Shown here one piece after another: positions 25,389 to 33,665 of a DNA stretch of 64,000 nt. Under the pieces are notes generated by a model. That model worked only from the letters and a program-made list of their open reading frames with translations. It had not been told where the DNA came from and made no database searches. Location of the stretch: positions 1-64,000 of the forward strand of contig CAMDGX010000008.1 of the NCBI GenBank assembly GCA_945897825.1, in the 5' to 3' direction. This stretch comes from Asaia bogorensis (GTDB lineage Bacteria > Pseudomonadota > Alphaproteobacteria > Acetobacterales > Acetobacteraceae). Made by a program: the position numbers and the translations under genes. Position 1 is the first letter of the stretch. The number at the start of each line of letters is the position of its first letter.

Positions 25389-26848
25389 TTCGTCGCCCCG
25401 GGCACGGCGCTCCCGCCCAGGCGCCCGGCCATGCGGCGGGCCTCCTGGTACAGCGCGTGGTCGAACTGCCACAGCCCGACGGCCCAGCCCACGACGCCAA
25501 GCGCCACGGCCGGCAGCACCTGCAGCAGCGGGGCGTGCGGCGACCAGTCGTGCATCGCCATCACGACGGCGGCCGGCGCGATCGCCAGGAGCGTCAGCAC
25601 CGCGCTGCGGCCCAGGATCGGCAGGATGTCGCCGCGGTTGACCTCCGCCATGCGCGCCAGATGCGGACGGTAGAGCACGCCGGCGAACACGGCCTCGCAG
25701 ATCCGCGCCCCGGCCGCCCCGGCGATGCCGCCCAGGCAGCCGACGGTGAACATGACGGCGCCCGCCAGGCACTGCGCCGCCTGGAACTTGGCCAGCCTGC
25801 GCGTCTGCTCCAGGGCAAGGAAGATCTCCCACGCCATCAGCAGCGTCGTGCCGATCAGCGCGCTGATCGACAGCAGGCTGAGCACCGGCGCCCCGCCGAC
25901 CCACTGCTCGCCGTACAGCGTCAGCAGCACCGGGCCGGACACCACCGCCAGGCCGCCGAAGGCCGGCCAGAGCAGCGCGGTGTTGATGCCCATCATGCGC
26001 AGGTAGGTGTGGCGGAACGACAGCCCCATGCGGCGCTGCGCCACGAGGTCGACGAACAGCACGCGCATCATGATGGCCTGGAAGTTCTCCCACAGCATCA
26101 TCACCAGCCCGGCCGCGCGGGCGTAGATCCCCAGCGCGTGCAGGCCCAGCATCCAGCCCAGGATGACGTCCAGCAGCCGGAGATGCATGTTGGCGATGCC
26201 GGTGGTGGCGAGCATGTCCAGCCCGTAGCGGGTGATGTCCCGCCAGCCGCGCAGGCTCATGCGCAGGCTGGCGAAGCGGCGCCCGACGATGTTGATCGCC
26301 ACCGCCGCCACGACCGCGCCGGCCACCTGGCCGTAGGCCAGGCTCATGTAGCTGTGCCCCGCGATGACGAAGCCGAGCATCGCGGTGGTGGCCACCAGGT
26401 GCCGGCCGAGGTTGATCATCGCGATCGGCCGGAAATTGCCCTCCCGCTCGGTGCAGGCGGCGGGCAGCAGCTCCAGGCACGCCAGCAGCGGCACCACCGC
26501 CAGCAGCAGCAGCACGTCGCGCACGCCGGGCTCGCCCAGCAGATGCCCGCCCAGCAGGCTCATCGCCACGATCAGCATCGACACCGCGGCCGAAAGCACC
26601 ACGTTGATCGTGAACACCCCCGCCAGGAAGGCCGCATCGATCGCGGGCGCGCGGATCACGTAGTTCGACAGGCCGATGGTGCGCAGCATGCCCAGCAGCC
26701 CCGCCATCGCGGCGGCCACCGCGAAAACCCCGGTTTCGTAGGGGGTCAGCAGCCGGGCAAGCACCAGCGACGCACCGAACTGCATCACCACGAGCCCGCC
26801 CTGCGACAAGGTCATCCAGGCGAGGCCGCGACGAACCGAAAAGGCCAT
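25385..26848 (-). CDS. Oligosaccharide flippase (Wzx/lipopolysaccharide exporter type)
   Basis: A 487-residue protein with about fourteen hydrophobic segments and the polysaccharide-flippase opening GLAWMTLSQGGLVVMQFGASLVLARLLTPYE. It matches the Wzx/MOP family. It would flip undecaprenyl-linked glycan intermediates across the inner membrane. The chosen ATG at 26848 has GGAAG five bases upstream; an ATG at 26860 lacks a site. It leads the minus-strand operon with two overlapping glycosyltransferase genes. Confidence 0.88.
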   Translation of the reverse strand: MAFSVRRGLAWMTLSQGGLVVMQFGASLVLARLLTPYETGVFAVAAAMAGLLGMLRTIGLSNYVIRAPAIDAAFLAGVFTINVVLSAAVSMLIVAMSLLGGHLLGEPGVRDVLLLLAVVPLLACLELLPAACTEREGNFRPIAMINLGRHLVATTAMLGFVIAGHSYMSLAYGQVAGAVVAAVAINIVGRRFASLRMSLRGWRDITRYGLDMLATTGIANMHLRLLDVILGWMLGLHALGIYARAAGLVMMLWENFQAIMMRVLFVDLVAQRRMGLSFRHTYLRMMGINTALLWPAFGGLAVVSGPVLLTLYGEQWVGGAPVLSLLSISALIGTTLLMAWEIFLALEQTRRLAKFQAAQCLAGAVMFTVGCLGGIAGAAGARICEAVFAGVLYRPHLARMAEVNRGDILPILGRSAVLTLLAIAPAAVVMAMHDWSPHAPLLQVLPAVALGVVGWAVGLWQFDHALYQEARRMAGRLGGSAVPGATK

Positions 26849-26977
26849 ACTTGCTTCCATACAGGGCCAGACGCCGCGGCCAAGGTATATAGACGCCCAT
26901 GGTGCCGCACCAGCACGCCCGGTGGCGCGCTAGCGCAGGCTTGACCGGGTTGGACTACGGAAGCGTGAACGCGCCGG

Positions 26978-28483
26978 CTATTTCCGCCCCGGCATCCGGT
27001 GGCGGAAGGCCAGCGCCTCGGCCACGTCCTGGCGGCGGATCGCCTCCACGCCGGCGAGGTCGGCGATGCTGCGCGCCACCCGCAGCGTGCGCGTGTAGCC
27101 GCGGGCCGACAGGCGCAGCCGGTCCGCCGCCTGCTCCGCCAGCGCGCGGGCCTCGGCCGACAGGGCGAAGCGCGTGGCGTCGGCCTCGGCATTGGTCGCC
27201 GGCCCCGCCTCGCCGCCGCGCGCCCGCTGCGCCGCCCGGGCGCGCGCCACGCGTTCGGCCACCAGGGCAGTCGCCTCGCCGGGCGGCGCGCGCGACAGCT
27301 CCGACGGCACGATCGGCTGCACCTCCACGGTCAGGTCGATGCGGTCCAGCAGCGGGCCGCTGATCCGGCCCTGGTAATCCTCCCCGCAGCGCGGCGCCCG
27401 GCCGCATTCGCGCGCCGCGTCGCCCAGGTAGCCGCAGCGGCAGGGGTTCATCGCCGCGACAAGCTGGAACCGCGCCGGGTAGGTGATGTGGGCTGCCGCG
27501 CGGGAGACCGTGGTTCGCCCCGCCTCGATCGGCTGGCGCAGCGCCTCCAGCGCCGGGCGAGGGAATTCGGGCAGTTCATCGAGGAACAGCACGCCGCGAT
27601 GGGCGAGCGACACCTCGCCCGGCTTGGCCCGCTGCCCGCCGCCGGTGAGTGCGGCCATGCTCGCCGAATGGTGCGGCTCGCGGAACGGCGGGCGCATCAC
27701 CAGCCGCCCGCCCTCCAGCATGCCGGCCACCGAATGGATCATGCTGACTTCCAGCGCCTCCATCGGCAGCAGGTCCGGCAGCAGCCCCGGCAGGCGCGCG
27801 GCGAGCATCGACTTGCCGCTGCCGGGCGGGCCGACCAGCAGCAGATTGTGCCCGCCGGCAGCCGCGATCTCCAGGGCGCGCTTGGACGATTCCATGCCGC
27901 GCACCTCCGAGAGGTCCGGCACCGGCGCGCCGGCCTCAAGCCCCGCCGCCACCGGGGGCGAGAGCACCTGGGTGCCGCGGAAGTGGTTCACCAGGGCCAG
28001 CAGGTCGGGCGCTGCCAGCACCTCCAGCCCGGTGCCGGCCCAGGCCGCCTCGCCGCCCTGCATCGCCGGGCAGACCAGGCCCAGCTCGCGCGCCGAGGCT
28101 GCCATCGCCGCCGGCAGCACCCCGGCCACCGGGTTCAGCCGCCCATCCAGCGACAATTCGCCCAGGGCGGCGAACTCGCCCATCTCCTCGCGCGGCAAAA
28201 CGTCCATCGCCGCCAGCACGGCGAGCGCGATCGGCAGGTCGAAATGGCTGCCTTCCTTCAACAGGTCGGCCGGGGCGAGGTTGATCAGCACCCGCTTGGG
28301 CGGCAGCGACAGCCCCATCGCCGTCAGCGCCGCGCGCACCCGCTCGCGCGCCTCGCCCACCGCCTTGTCCGGCAGGCCGACCACCAGGAAGGCCGGCAGG
28401 CCCGGCGAGATCTGCACCTGCACCTCCACCGGCACGGCCTCGATCCCGGCAAACGCGAAGCTCTGGATGCGTGCGATCGTCAC
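26978..28483 (-). CDS. comM: YifB/ComM family Mg-chelatase-like AAA+ ATPase
   Basis: A 501-residue protein: an N-terminal Lon-like S5 domain, the Mg-chelatase-type AAA core with Walker A GPPGSGKS (Lys224) and Walker B GVLFLDELPEF, a zinc-finger region CRCGYLGD...C...C, and a C-terminal helical domain (SARGYTRTLRVARSIADL). ComM promotes branch migration of recombination intermediates during natural transformation. The gene starts at a GTG and has no operon partner: the metallophosphoesterase upstream is 40 bases away on the same strand. Confidence 0.93.
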   Translation of the reverse strand: MTIARIQSFAFAGIEAVPVEVQVQISPGLPAFLVVGLPDKAVGEARERVRAALTAMGLSLPPKRVLINLAPADLLKEGSHFDLPIALAVLAAMDVLPREEMGEFAALGELSLDGRLNPVAGVLPAAMAASARELGLVCPAMQGGEAAWAGTGLEVLAAPDLLALVNHFRGTQVLSPPVAAGLEAGAPVPDLSEVRGMESSKRALEIAAAGGHNLLLVGPPGSGKSMLAARLPGLLPDLLPMEALEVSMIHSVAGMLEGGRLVMRPPFREPHHSASMAALTGGGQRAKPGEVSLAHRGVLFLDELPEFPRPALEALRQPIEAGRTTVSRAAAHITYPARFQLVAAMNPCRCGYLGDAARECGRAPRCGEDYQGRISGPLLDRIDLTVEVQPIVPSELSRAPPGEATALVAERVARARAAQRARGGEAGPATNAEADATRFALSAEARALAEQAADRLRLSARGYTRTLRVARSIADLAGVEAIRRQDVAEALAFRHRMPGRK

Positions 28484-28526
28484 GGGGGCGAGTGTCGCAG
28501 CCCCCGGTGCCGATCGTCAACGAGCG

Positions 28527-29411
28527 TCAGGCGGTCGCGGCGTCGGCCCCCAGCTCCACCAGCACCACCTCCGGCGGCACCCCCAGCCGCACCGGCAGCG
28601 TGCTCACCCCGAGCCCGCCCGAGACAACCAGGTTCCGCCCGCCCTCGACCACATGGCCATAGGCGAAGCGGTTGCCGAACTTCGACGGCACCACCGGCGA
28701 ATGGCCCAGAATCCGCACCTGCCCGCCATGCGTGTGCCCCGCCAGGGTCAGCGAGACATGCGCGGGAACCTGCGGGAAGATGTCCGGCTCGTGTGCCAGC
28801 AGGATCACCGGCGCGCCGTCCGTGGTCCGGCGCAGGGCTGCCGGCAGGTTGTGCAGCCCATGGAACCGCCGCCGCCCCAGCCGGATCGCCAGCATGGAGG
28901 CCAACCCCGCCAGCCAGAACGCCGCCTCCCCCGCGCCCAGCTTCACCGCCCGGTTCTCCAGCAGCGGGATCCCCGCGCCGGCGAAGGCCTGTCGCCAGTG
29001 CGGCGCGCCGTGCCAGTAGTCGTGGTTGCCCAGGATCGCCCAGCGCCCGAGTGGGGCCGCCAGCCGCGCCAGCGCGCCCGCCGCCGCCTCGGGTGCCACT
29101 TCGCGCGTGATGAAGCGGTGGCTGGCGGCGTAGTCGCCCAGCACGACGGCCAGGTCCGGCCCCAGGTCGTTGGCCGTGTCGACGATCCGCCCGATGCGCG
29201 CCAGCCCCATGTAGGGCTCGCCGACATGCAGGTCCGCCAGCACCGCGATGCGCAGGCGCAGCCCGGCCGGCCAGCCCGGCGGCGAGAGCGCATAGCGCGT
29301 CACCGACAGCCGCCAGCCTGGTTCCACCCCGAACCCGTAGGCCGGCAGCGCGACGCCGGCCGCCAGCAGCCCGGCGCCGGCGCGCAACAGGGTGCGGCGG
29401 GGGATCAGCAC
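28527..29411 (-). CDS. Exported metallophosphoesterase (YkuE-like)
   Basis: About 294 residues of the calcineurin-like phosphoesterase fold. Metal ligands appear as VLADLHVGEP, VLGDYAAS, LGNHDYWHG, LLAHEPDIF and LAGHTHGGQV. A twin-arginine-like signal (PRRTLLRAGAGLLAAG) starts the protein. The start is unclear: a GTG at 29411 (MLIPRRT) gives a clean signal peptide, while a GTG at 29474 adds 21 residues and sits one base from the radC stop. Role: a phosphoesterase on the outside of the inner membrane; the substrate (for instance a UDP-sugar lipid) is unknown. Confidence 0.85.
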   Translation of the reverse strand: MLIPRRTLLRAGAGLLAAGVALPAYGFGVEPGWRLSVTRYALSPPGWPAGLRLRIAVLADLHVGEPYMGLARIGRIVDTANDLGPDLAVVLGDYAASHRFITREVAPEAAAGALARLAAPLGRWAILGNHDYWHGAPHWRQAFAGAGIPLLENRAVKLGAGEAAFWLAGLASMLAIRLGRRRFHGLHNLPAALRRTTDGAPVILLAHEPDIFPQVPAHVSLTLAGHTHGGQVRILGHSPVVPSKFGNRFAYGHVVEGGRNLVVSGGLGVSTLPVRLGVPPEVVLVELGADAATA

Positions 29412-29475
29412 GGCGGTGGGGCAGGGGAGCACAGCATCGCCCAGCAGTAGCCCAGCCCTGACCCCCGCCGCCACC

Positions 29476-30351
29476 TCAACCCATCAGCCCCTCCTGCCGC
29501 AGGCTGGTCCAGCGCCCGCGCCCGACGATCACATGGTCATGCAGCGCGATGCCCAGGGCGGCCGCCGCGCGCCGCACCTCGCGCGTCATCTCGATGTCCT
29601 CGGCCGAGGGCGTGGGGTCGCCGCTGGGATGGTTGTGCACCAGGATCAGCGCGGTGGCGTGCAGTTCGAGCGCCCGCTTCACCACCTCGCGCGGATAGAC
29701 CGGCGTGTGGTTCACCGTGCCGCGCCCCTGCGCCTCATCGGCCAGCAGGCGGTTGCGGGTGTCGAGGAACAGCACGCGGAACTGCTCGATCTCCTCGCGC
29801 GCCAGCACCGCCTGCAGGTAGTCCATCAGCCGGTCCCAGTTGCCCAGCACCGGCCGGTCGATCACCTCGGCCTTGGCCAGGCGCAACGCCGCCGCCTGCA
29901 CCAGCTTCAGCGCGGTGACCGCGTGCGGCCCCACGCCGCGCAGCGCGCGCAGCTGATCGGAGGGCGCGGCGATCACGCCGGCGAAGCTGCCGTAGCGGTT
30001 GATCAGCGCCTTGGCCAAGGGCTTAGTGTCGCCCTGCTTGAAGGCCAGGAACAGCAGCATCTCCAGCAACTCGTAGTCGGCCAGCGCATCCGGCCCGCGC
30101 CCCAGCAGCTTGTCGCGCATCCGCTGGCGGTGGCCATGCGGCCCGGTGGTGGGGAAGGGGGCCGCGGTGTCCGCCGGCGCTTCGGGCACCACGACGAGGT
30201 CGGGGTGGCGCGGCGCGCGCGGAAACTCCGCATCCCCGGCCGGCAGGCGCAGCGGCGCCTCGGCGAACCCGCCGCGGCGCGCGGGGGCCTGGGCGAACGC
30301 CGCCCCCTCCTTCTCGCGCCGCCTGCGCGCCAGCCATTGCGCGAGCCACAT
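29476..30351 (-). CDS. radC: DNA repair protein RadC-like (JAMM/MPN domain)
   Basis: A 291-residue RadC/YeeS family protein. An N-terminal helix-hairpin-helix (LRALRGVGPHAVTALKLV) is followed by the JAMM metal motif HNHPSGDPTPSAED with the preceding EVV/VKRALE helix. DNA-repair function of RadC is disputed; the fold predicts a metal-dependent hydrolase or protein-binding role. The N-terminal 80 residues are low-complexity and less conserved. The start at 30351 is the first ATG before a gap divergent with the M81 gene. Confidence 0.9.
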   Translation of the reverse strand: MWLAQWLARRRREKEGAAFAQAPARRGGFAEAPLRLPAGDAEFPRAPRHPDLVVVPEAPADTAAPFPTTGPHGHRQRMRDKLLGRGPDALADYELLEMLLFLAFKQGDTKPLAKALINRYGSFAGVIAAPSDQLRALRGVGPHAVTALKLVQAAALRLAKAEVIDRPVLGNWDRLMDYLQAVLAREEIEQFRVLFLDTRNRLLADEAQGRGTVNHTPVYPREVVKRALELHATALILVHNHPSGDPTPSAEDIEMTREVRRAAAALGIALHDHVIVGRGRWTSLRQEGLMG

Positions 30352-30510
30352 TGCCGTCCCCGCACCGCGACACGGCGACGCGGCCCCTGCCTGATCGGTG
30401 CAATGGTTTAACGTCAAGTTGCCGTGTGTCAACGAAATCGCACCCCGGCTTGCGTCGCGCGCCGCTTGGCCCGACGATCCGCGCCGCCACTGCCAGGAAT
30501 CCAGGGTCCC

Positions 30511-32007
30511 ATGCGCATCGCCGTCGGCGGCTTCATGCACGAAAGCCACTCCTTCGCCCCGCGCCCCACGCGCTACATCGATTTCGTGCAGCCCGGCGGC
30601 TTCCCGAAGCTGACGGTGGGCGAACCCCTGTTCGCCGCCGTGAAGGGCACCTCGGTGCCGATCGCCGGCGCCATCGAGCGCGCGCAGGAAATCGGCGCCA
30701 TCGACCTCGTCCCGCTTGCCTGGTGCTTCGCCAACCCCGCCGGCCCGGTGCAGGACGAGGCATTCGAACGCATCACCGCGCTGATGCTCGCCGAGCTGTC
30801 CAATGCGCTCGACCAGGGCCCGCTCGACGGCATCTACCTCGACCTGCACGGCGCGGCCGTCGCCGACAGCTTCCCGGACATGGAAGGCGAGATCCTGCGC
30901 CGCGTGCGCGCCATCGTCGGCGACCTGCCGCTGACCATCTCGCTCGACCCGCACTGCAACCTCACCGCCGAGATGGTCGAGCGCTGCGACGCCGTGGTGC
31001 CCTTCCGCACCTACCCGCATGTCGACATGCGCGCCGCCGGATCGCAGGCCATGGCGCTGCTGGTCGAGCGGATCACCCGGGGAAAACCCTGGCCACGCGC
31101 CTTCCGCCAGGTCGATTTCTTCATCGCCCTGCCGATGCAGTGCACCATGGTCGCCCCGATGGCCCCGGTGCTCGACGAGCGCGCCCGCCTCAACGAGGCC
31201 GCCGGCGTGGCCGAGGTCGCGTTCTGCTTCGGCTTCCCCTACGCCGACTTCAAGGATTGCGGCGTGGCCCTGGCCGCCTATGCCGAGACGCAGCAACAGG
31301 CCGACACCGCCGCCGACGCGCTGAAATCCTTCATCGACACCCGCGAAGCCAGCTTCGCCGGCGCCGTGCTGCCCGCCGAGGAAGCCGTCGCCGAGGCTAT
31401 CCGCCTGGCGAAGGGCGCGAAAAAACCCATCGTCATCGCCGACACCCAGGACAACCCCGGCGCCGGCGGCCACGGCGACACCACCGGCATGCTGTCCGAA
31501 CTGATCCGCCAGAAGGCCGAAGGCGCGCTGCTCGCCCTGATCAACGACGACGAGAGTGCCGCCAAGTGCCACGCGGCCGGCGAGGGCGGCACCGTCGCGC
31601 TGTCGCTCGGCGGCAAGTCCGACGGCGTGCCGATCGCGGTCACGGCCAAGGTGCTCAAGCTCACCGACGGCAAGTTCGTCGGCACCGGCCCGATGGCCAA
31701 GGGCAACTACGCCGATCTCGGCCCCTCCGCGCTCATCGAGTGCGGCGGCGTGCGCGTCATCGTCGTCAGCCGCAAGATGCAGGCGCTGGACCAGTCGCTG
31801 GTGCGGCACGTGGGCATCGAGCCCAGCGAGTGCAAAATCCTGGTGCTGAAATCCTCGGTCCACTTCCGCGCCGACTACCAGCCGATCGCCGAGGCCGTGC
31901 TCGTTGGCGCCGCCCCGGGCCCGGCGGTGGCGGATCCGGCCGAGCTGCCGTTCAAGAATCTGCGGCCCGGCCTGCGGCTGCGGCCGATGTCCAATCGCGT
32001 TTCGTAA
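30511..32007 (+). CDS. M81 family metallopeptidase (MlrC-like)
   Basis: A 498-residue protein of the microcystinase C (MlrC) family, peptidases using a zinc site. Visible segments are MRIAVGGFMHESHSF, YLDLHGAAVAD, ISLDPHCNLT, FRTYPHVDMR and DTQDNPGAGGHGDTTGML. Length matches the family (about 490-510). The ATG at 30511 follows CAGGG; the in-frame extension upstream is not family-like. In non-cyanobacterial contexts the substrate is unknown. The downstream neighbour, across repeat copy B, is an SDR dehydrogenase. Confidence 0.9.
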   Translation: MRIAVGGFMHESHSFAPRPTRYIDFVQPGGFPKLTVGEPLFAAVKGTSVPIAGAIERAQEIGAIDLVPLAWCFANPAGPVQDEAFERITALMLAELSNALDQGPLDGIYLDLHGAAVADSFPDMEGEILRRVRAIVGDLPLTISLDPHCNLTAEMVERCDAVVPFRTYPHVDMRAAGSQAMALLVERITRGKPWPRAFRQVDFFIALPMQCTMVAPMAPVLDERARLNEAAGVAEVAFCFGFPYADFKDCGVALAAYAETQQQADTAADALKSFIDTREASFAGAVLPAEEAVAEAIRLAKGAKKPIVIADTQDNPGAGGHGDTTGMLSELIRQKAEGALLALINDDESAAKCHAAGEGGTVALSLGGKSDGVPIAVTAKVLKLTDGKFVGTGPMAKGNYADLGPSALIECGGVRVIVVSRKMQALDQSLVRHVGIEPSECKILVLKSSVHFRADYQPIAEAVLVGAAPGPAVADPAELPFKNLRPGLRLRPMSNRVS

Positions 32008-32015
32008 GGAAGAAT

Positions 32016-32140
32016 GTTCTTTTTTGAAAAAAAGAACCAAAAAACTTTTGTCCGTTTGCGCTGCGCCTGACGCGTCGGGCGCGGTGCAAATGGATGAAAA
32101 GTCTTTTTGCTTCTTTTTCTTCAGAAAAAGAAGAATCTTC
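32016..32140. repeat. Three-hairpin intergenic element, copy B
   Basis: Second copy of the element seen at 6738, in the same orientation on the plus strand, between the M81 peptidase and SDR genes. Outer hairpin 1 (32016-32037) is GTTCTTTTTT/AAAAAAGAAC around GA. The long stem joins the AACTTTTGTCCGTTTGC arm near 32043-32059 with the GCAAATGGATGAAAAGT arm near 32087-32103. It encloses a GC-rich inner hairpin. Outer hairpin 2 (32110-32133) equals that of copy A. Compensating or G-U changes in the long stem suggest the structure is preserved. Confidence 0.85.
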
Positions 32141-32161
32141 CCTTCATAAAGGGAGGCTCCA

Positions 32162-32917
32162 ATGAACCCGTTCGATCTCACCGGCAAGGTCGCCATCGTC
32201 ACCGGCGGCAATGGCGGCATCGGCCTCGGCATGGCCCAGGGCCTCTACAATGCCGGCGCCACCGTCGTGCTCTCCGGCCGCAACAAGGCCAAGGGCGAGG
32301 CCGCCGCCAAGTCGCTCGGCGCGCGCGCCAGTTTCATCGCCGCCGATGTCACCAAGAAGGCCCAGTGCCTCGACCTCGTCGCGCAGACGGTGGCGAAGCA
32401 CGGCCGGCTCGACATCCTCATCAACAACGCCGGCATTGCCGTTCGAAAATTCCCGCAGGACCACACCGAGGAGGAGTGGCACCGCGTCATGGACACCAAC
32501 ATGACCAGCGCGTTCCTGCTGTCCCAGGCCGTCTATCCCGAGTTCCTCAAGGCCGGCGGTGGCAAGATCATCAACATCGGCTCGGTGATGACGCTGATGG
32601 GCGCCCCGCATGCCGGGCCGTACGCGGCGAGCAAGGGCGCCATCGTCCAGTTCACCCGCGTCTGCGCCACCGCCTGGGCCAAGGACAACATCCAGGCCAA
32701 CGCCGTGCTGCCCGGCTGGATCGACACCGAGCTCACGAGTGCCGCGCGCGACCAGGTGCCCGGCCTGAACGAGAGCGTGCTCGCCCGCACCCCGGCCGGC
32801 CGCTGGGGCCTGCCTGCCGACCTCTCCGGCATCGCCGTGTTCCTCGCCGCCCCGGCCAGCGACTTCGTCACCGGGGCCGCCATCCCCTGCGACGGCGGCT
32901 TCACGATTCGAGCATGA
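32162..32917 (+). CDS. SDR family oxidoreductase
   Basis: A 251-residue classical short-chain dehydrogenase. It has TGGNGGIGLGM for cofactor binding, DVT, NNAGIAV, the active-site Ser in NIGSVM, YAASKGA (Tyr and Lys) and PGWIDTEL, then a C-terminal CDGGF. The opening LTGKVAIVTGG suggests the gluconate-5-dehydrogenase/2-deoxy-D-gluconate dehydrogenase-like branch, but the substrate cannot be called. A strong GGGAGG ribosome site precedes the ATG. FkbM follows 13 bases after the stop. Confidence 0.9.
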   Translation: MNPFDLTGKVAIVTGGNGGIGLGMAQGLYNAGATVVLSGRNKAKGEAAAKSLGARASFIAADVTKKAQCLDLVAQTVAKHGRLDILINNAGIAVRKFPQDHTEEEWHRVMDTNMTSAFLLSQAVYPEFLKAGGGKIINIGSVMTLMGAPHAGPYAASKGAIVQFTRVCATAWAKDNIQANAVLPGWIDTELTSAARDQVPGLNESVLARTPAGRWGLPADLSGIAVFLAAPASDFVTGAAIPCDGGFTIRA

Positions 32918-32930
32918 TGGGCCGCGCCTG

Positions 32931-33644
32931 ATGGGCATCGAGCCGCCGTTCCATTCGCAATGGGGCCAGGACGCGTTCATCGCGCGCTTCCTGATGCCCC
33001 ATCGCGAGGGCACCTTCTTCGAGGTCGGCGCGCTCGATGGGCTGCACCTGTCGAACACGCTGTATTTCGAGCGTGAGCGCGACTGGCGCGGCATCCTGGT
33101 CGAGATGCAGCCCTGGCATTTCCCCGCCCTGCCGCGCAATCGCCCGCGCGCCCACTGCGTGAACGCCGCCCTCGGCACCGAGTCGATGCAGCAGCTCTTC
33201 CTCAACGCCGGCGACCGGTCCGGCCTGCTGCGCCACATGAATCCGGCCGACATCGTCTATCTCGAGAACCACTACCGCGACGCCCCGAAGAAGCCGGCCT
33301 ACACGGTCCATTGGGTGCAGGTGCGCCCGATCATGGAGGTGATCGCCGAGGCCGGCCTGTCGCGCATCGAGTATTTCAGCCTCGACGTGGAGGGCGCGGA
33401 GCTGGACATCCTGCGCGGCATCGATTTCGCCCGCGTGCGCATCGACCTGTTCACCATCGAGGACAACACCGGCCGCTTCACCGCCCTGCGCGAGCTGCTG
33501 GCGCCGCACGGCTACCAGCTGATCGGCAGCCTCGGCGTGGACGGCCTGTTCGTGCGCCACGACACGCTGGCCGAGATCGCCGCACGGCATGGCGCGGCGC
33601 ATGTGGCGGCGATGCTCGGCGCCCTGCGCCCGCCCTCGGCCTGA
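32931..33644 (+). CDS. FkbM family methyltransferase
   Basis: A 237-residue SAM-dependent methyltransferase. Motifs are QWGQDAFIARFLM, FFEVGALDGLHLSNT (SAM loop), ILVEMQP, YFSLDVEGAELDILRGIDF and FTIEDN. FkbM enzymes methylate hydroxyls of sugars or polyketides, so a role in surface glycan methylation is likely but unproven. It follows the SDR gene closely without a good ribosome site, consistent with coupled expression. The C-terminal 20 residues are Ala/His-rich and less conserved. Confidence 0.9.
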   Translation: MGIEPPFHSQWGQDAFIARFLMPHREGTFFEVGALDGLHLSNTLYFERERDWRGILVEMQPWHFPALPRNRPRAHCVNAALGTESMQQLFLNAGDRSGLLRHMNPADIVYLENHYRDAPKKPAYTVHWVQVRPIMEVIAEAGLSRIEYFSLDVEGAELDILRGIDFARVRIDLFTIEDNTGRFTALRELLAPHGYQLIGSLGVDGLFVRHDTLAEIAARHGAAHVAAMLGALRPPSA

Positions 33645-33665
33645 GCTGGCGCCCGCCCGCCCCGC

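Noticed and set aside
24264-26900. A single 878-codon frame spanning glycosyltransferase and flippase on the minus strand
   Set aside because: Only its last 374 codons are protein-like; the upstream part is an out-of-frame reading of the flippase gene.
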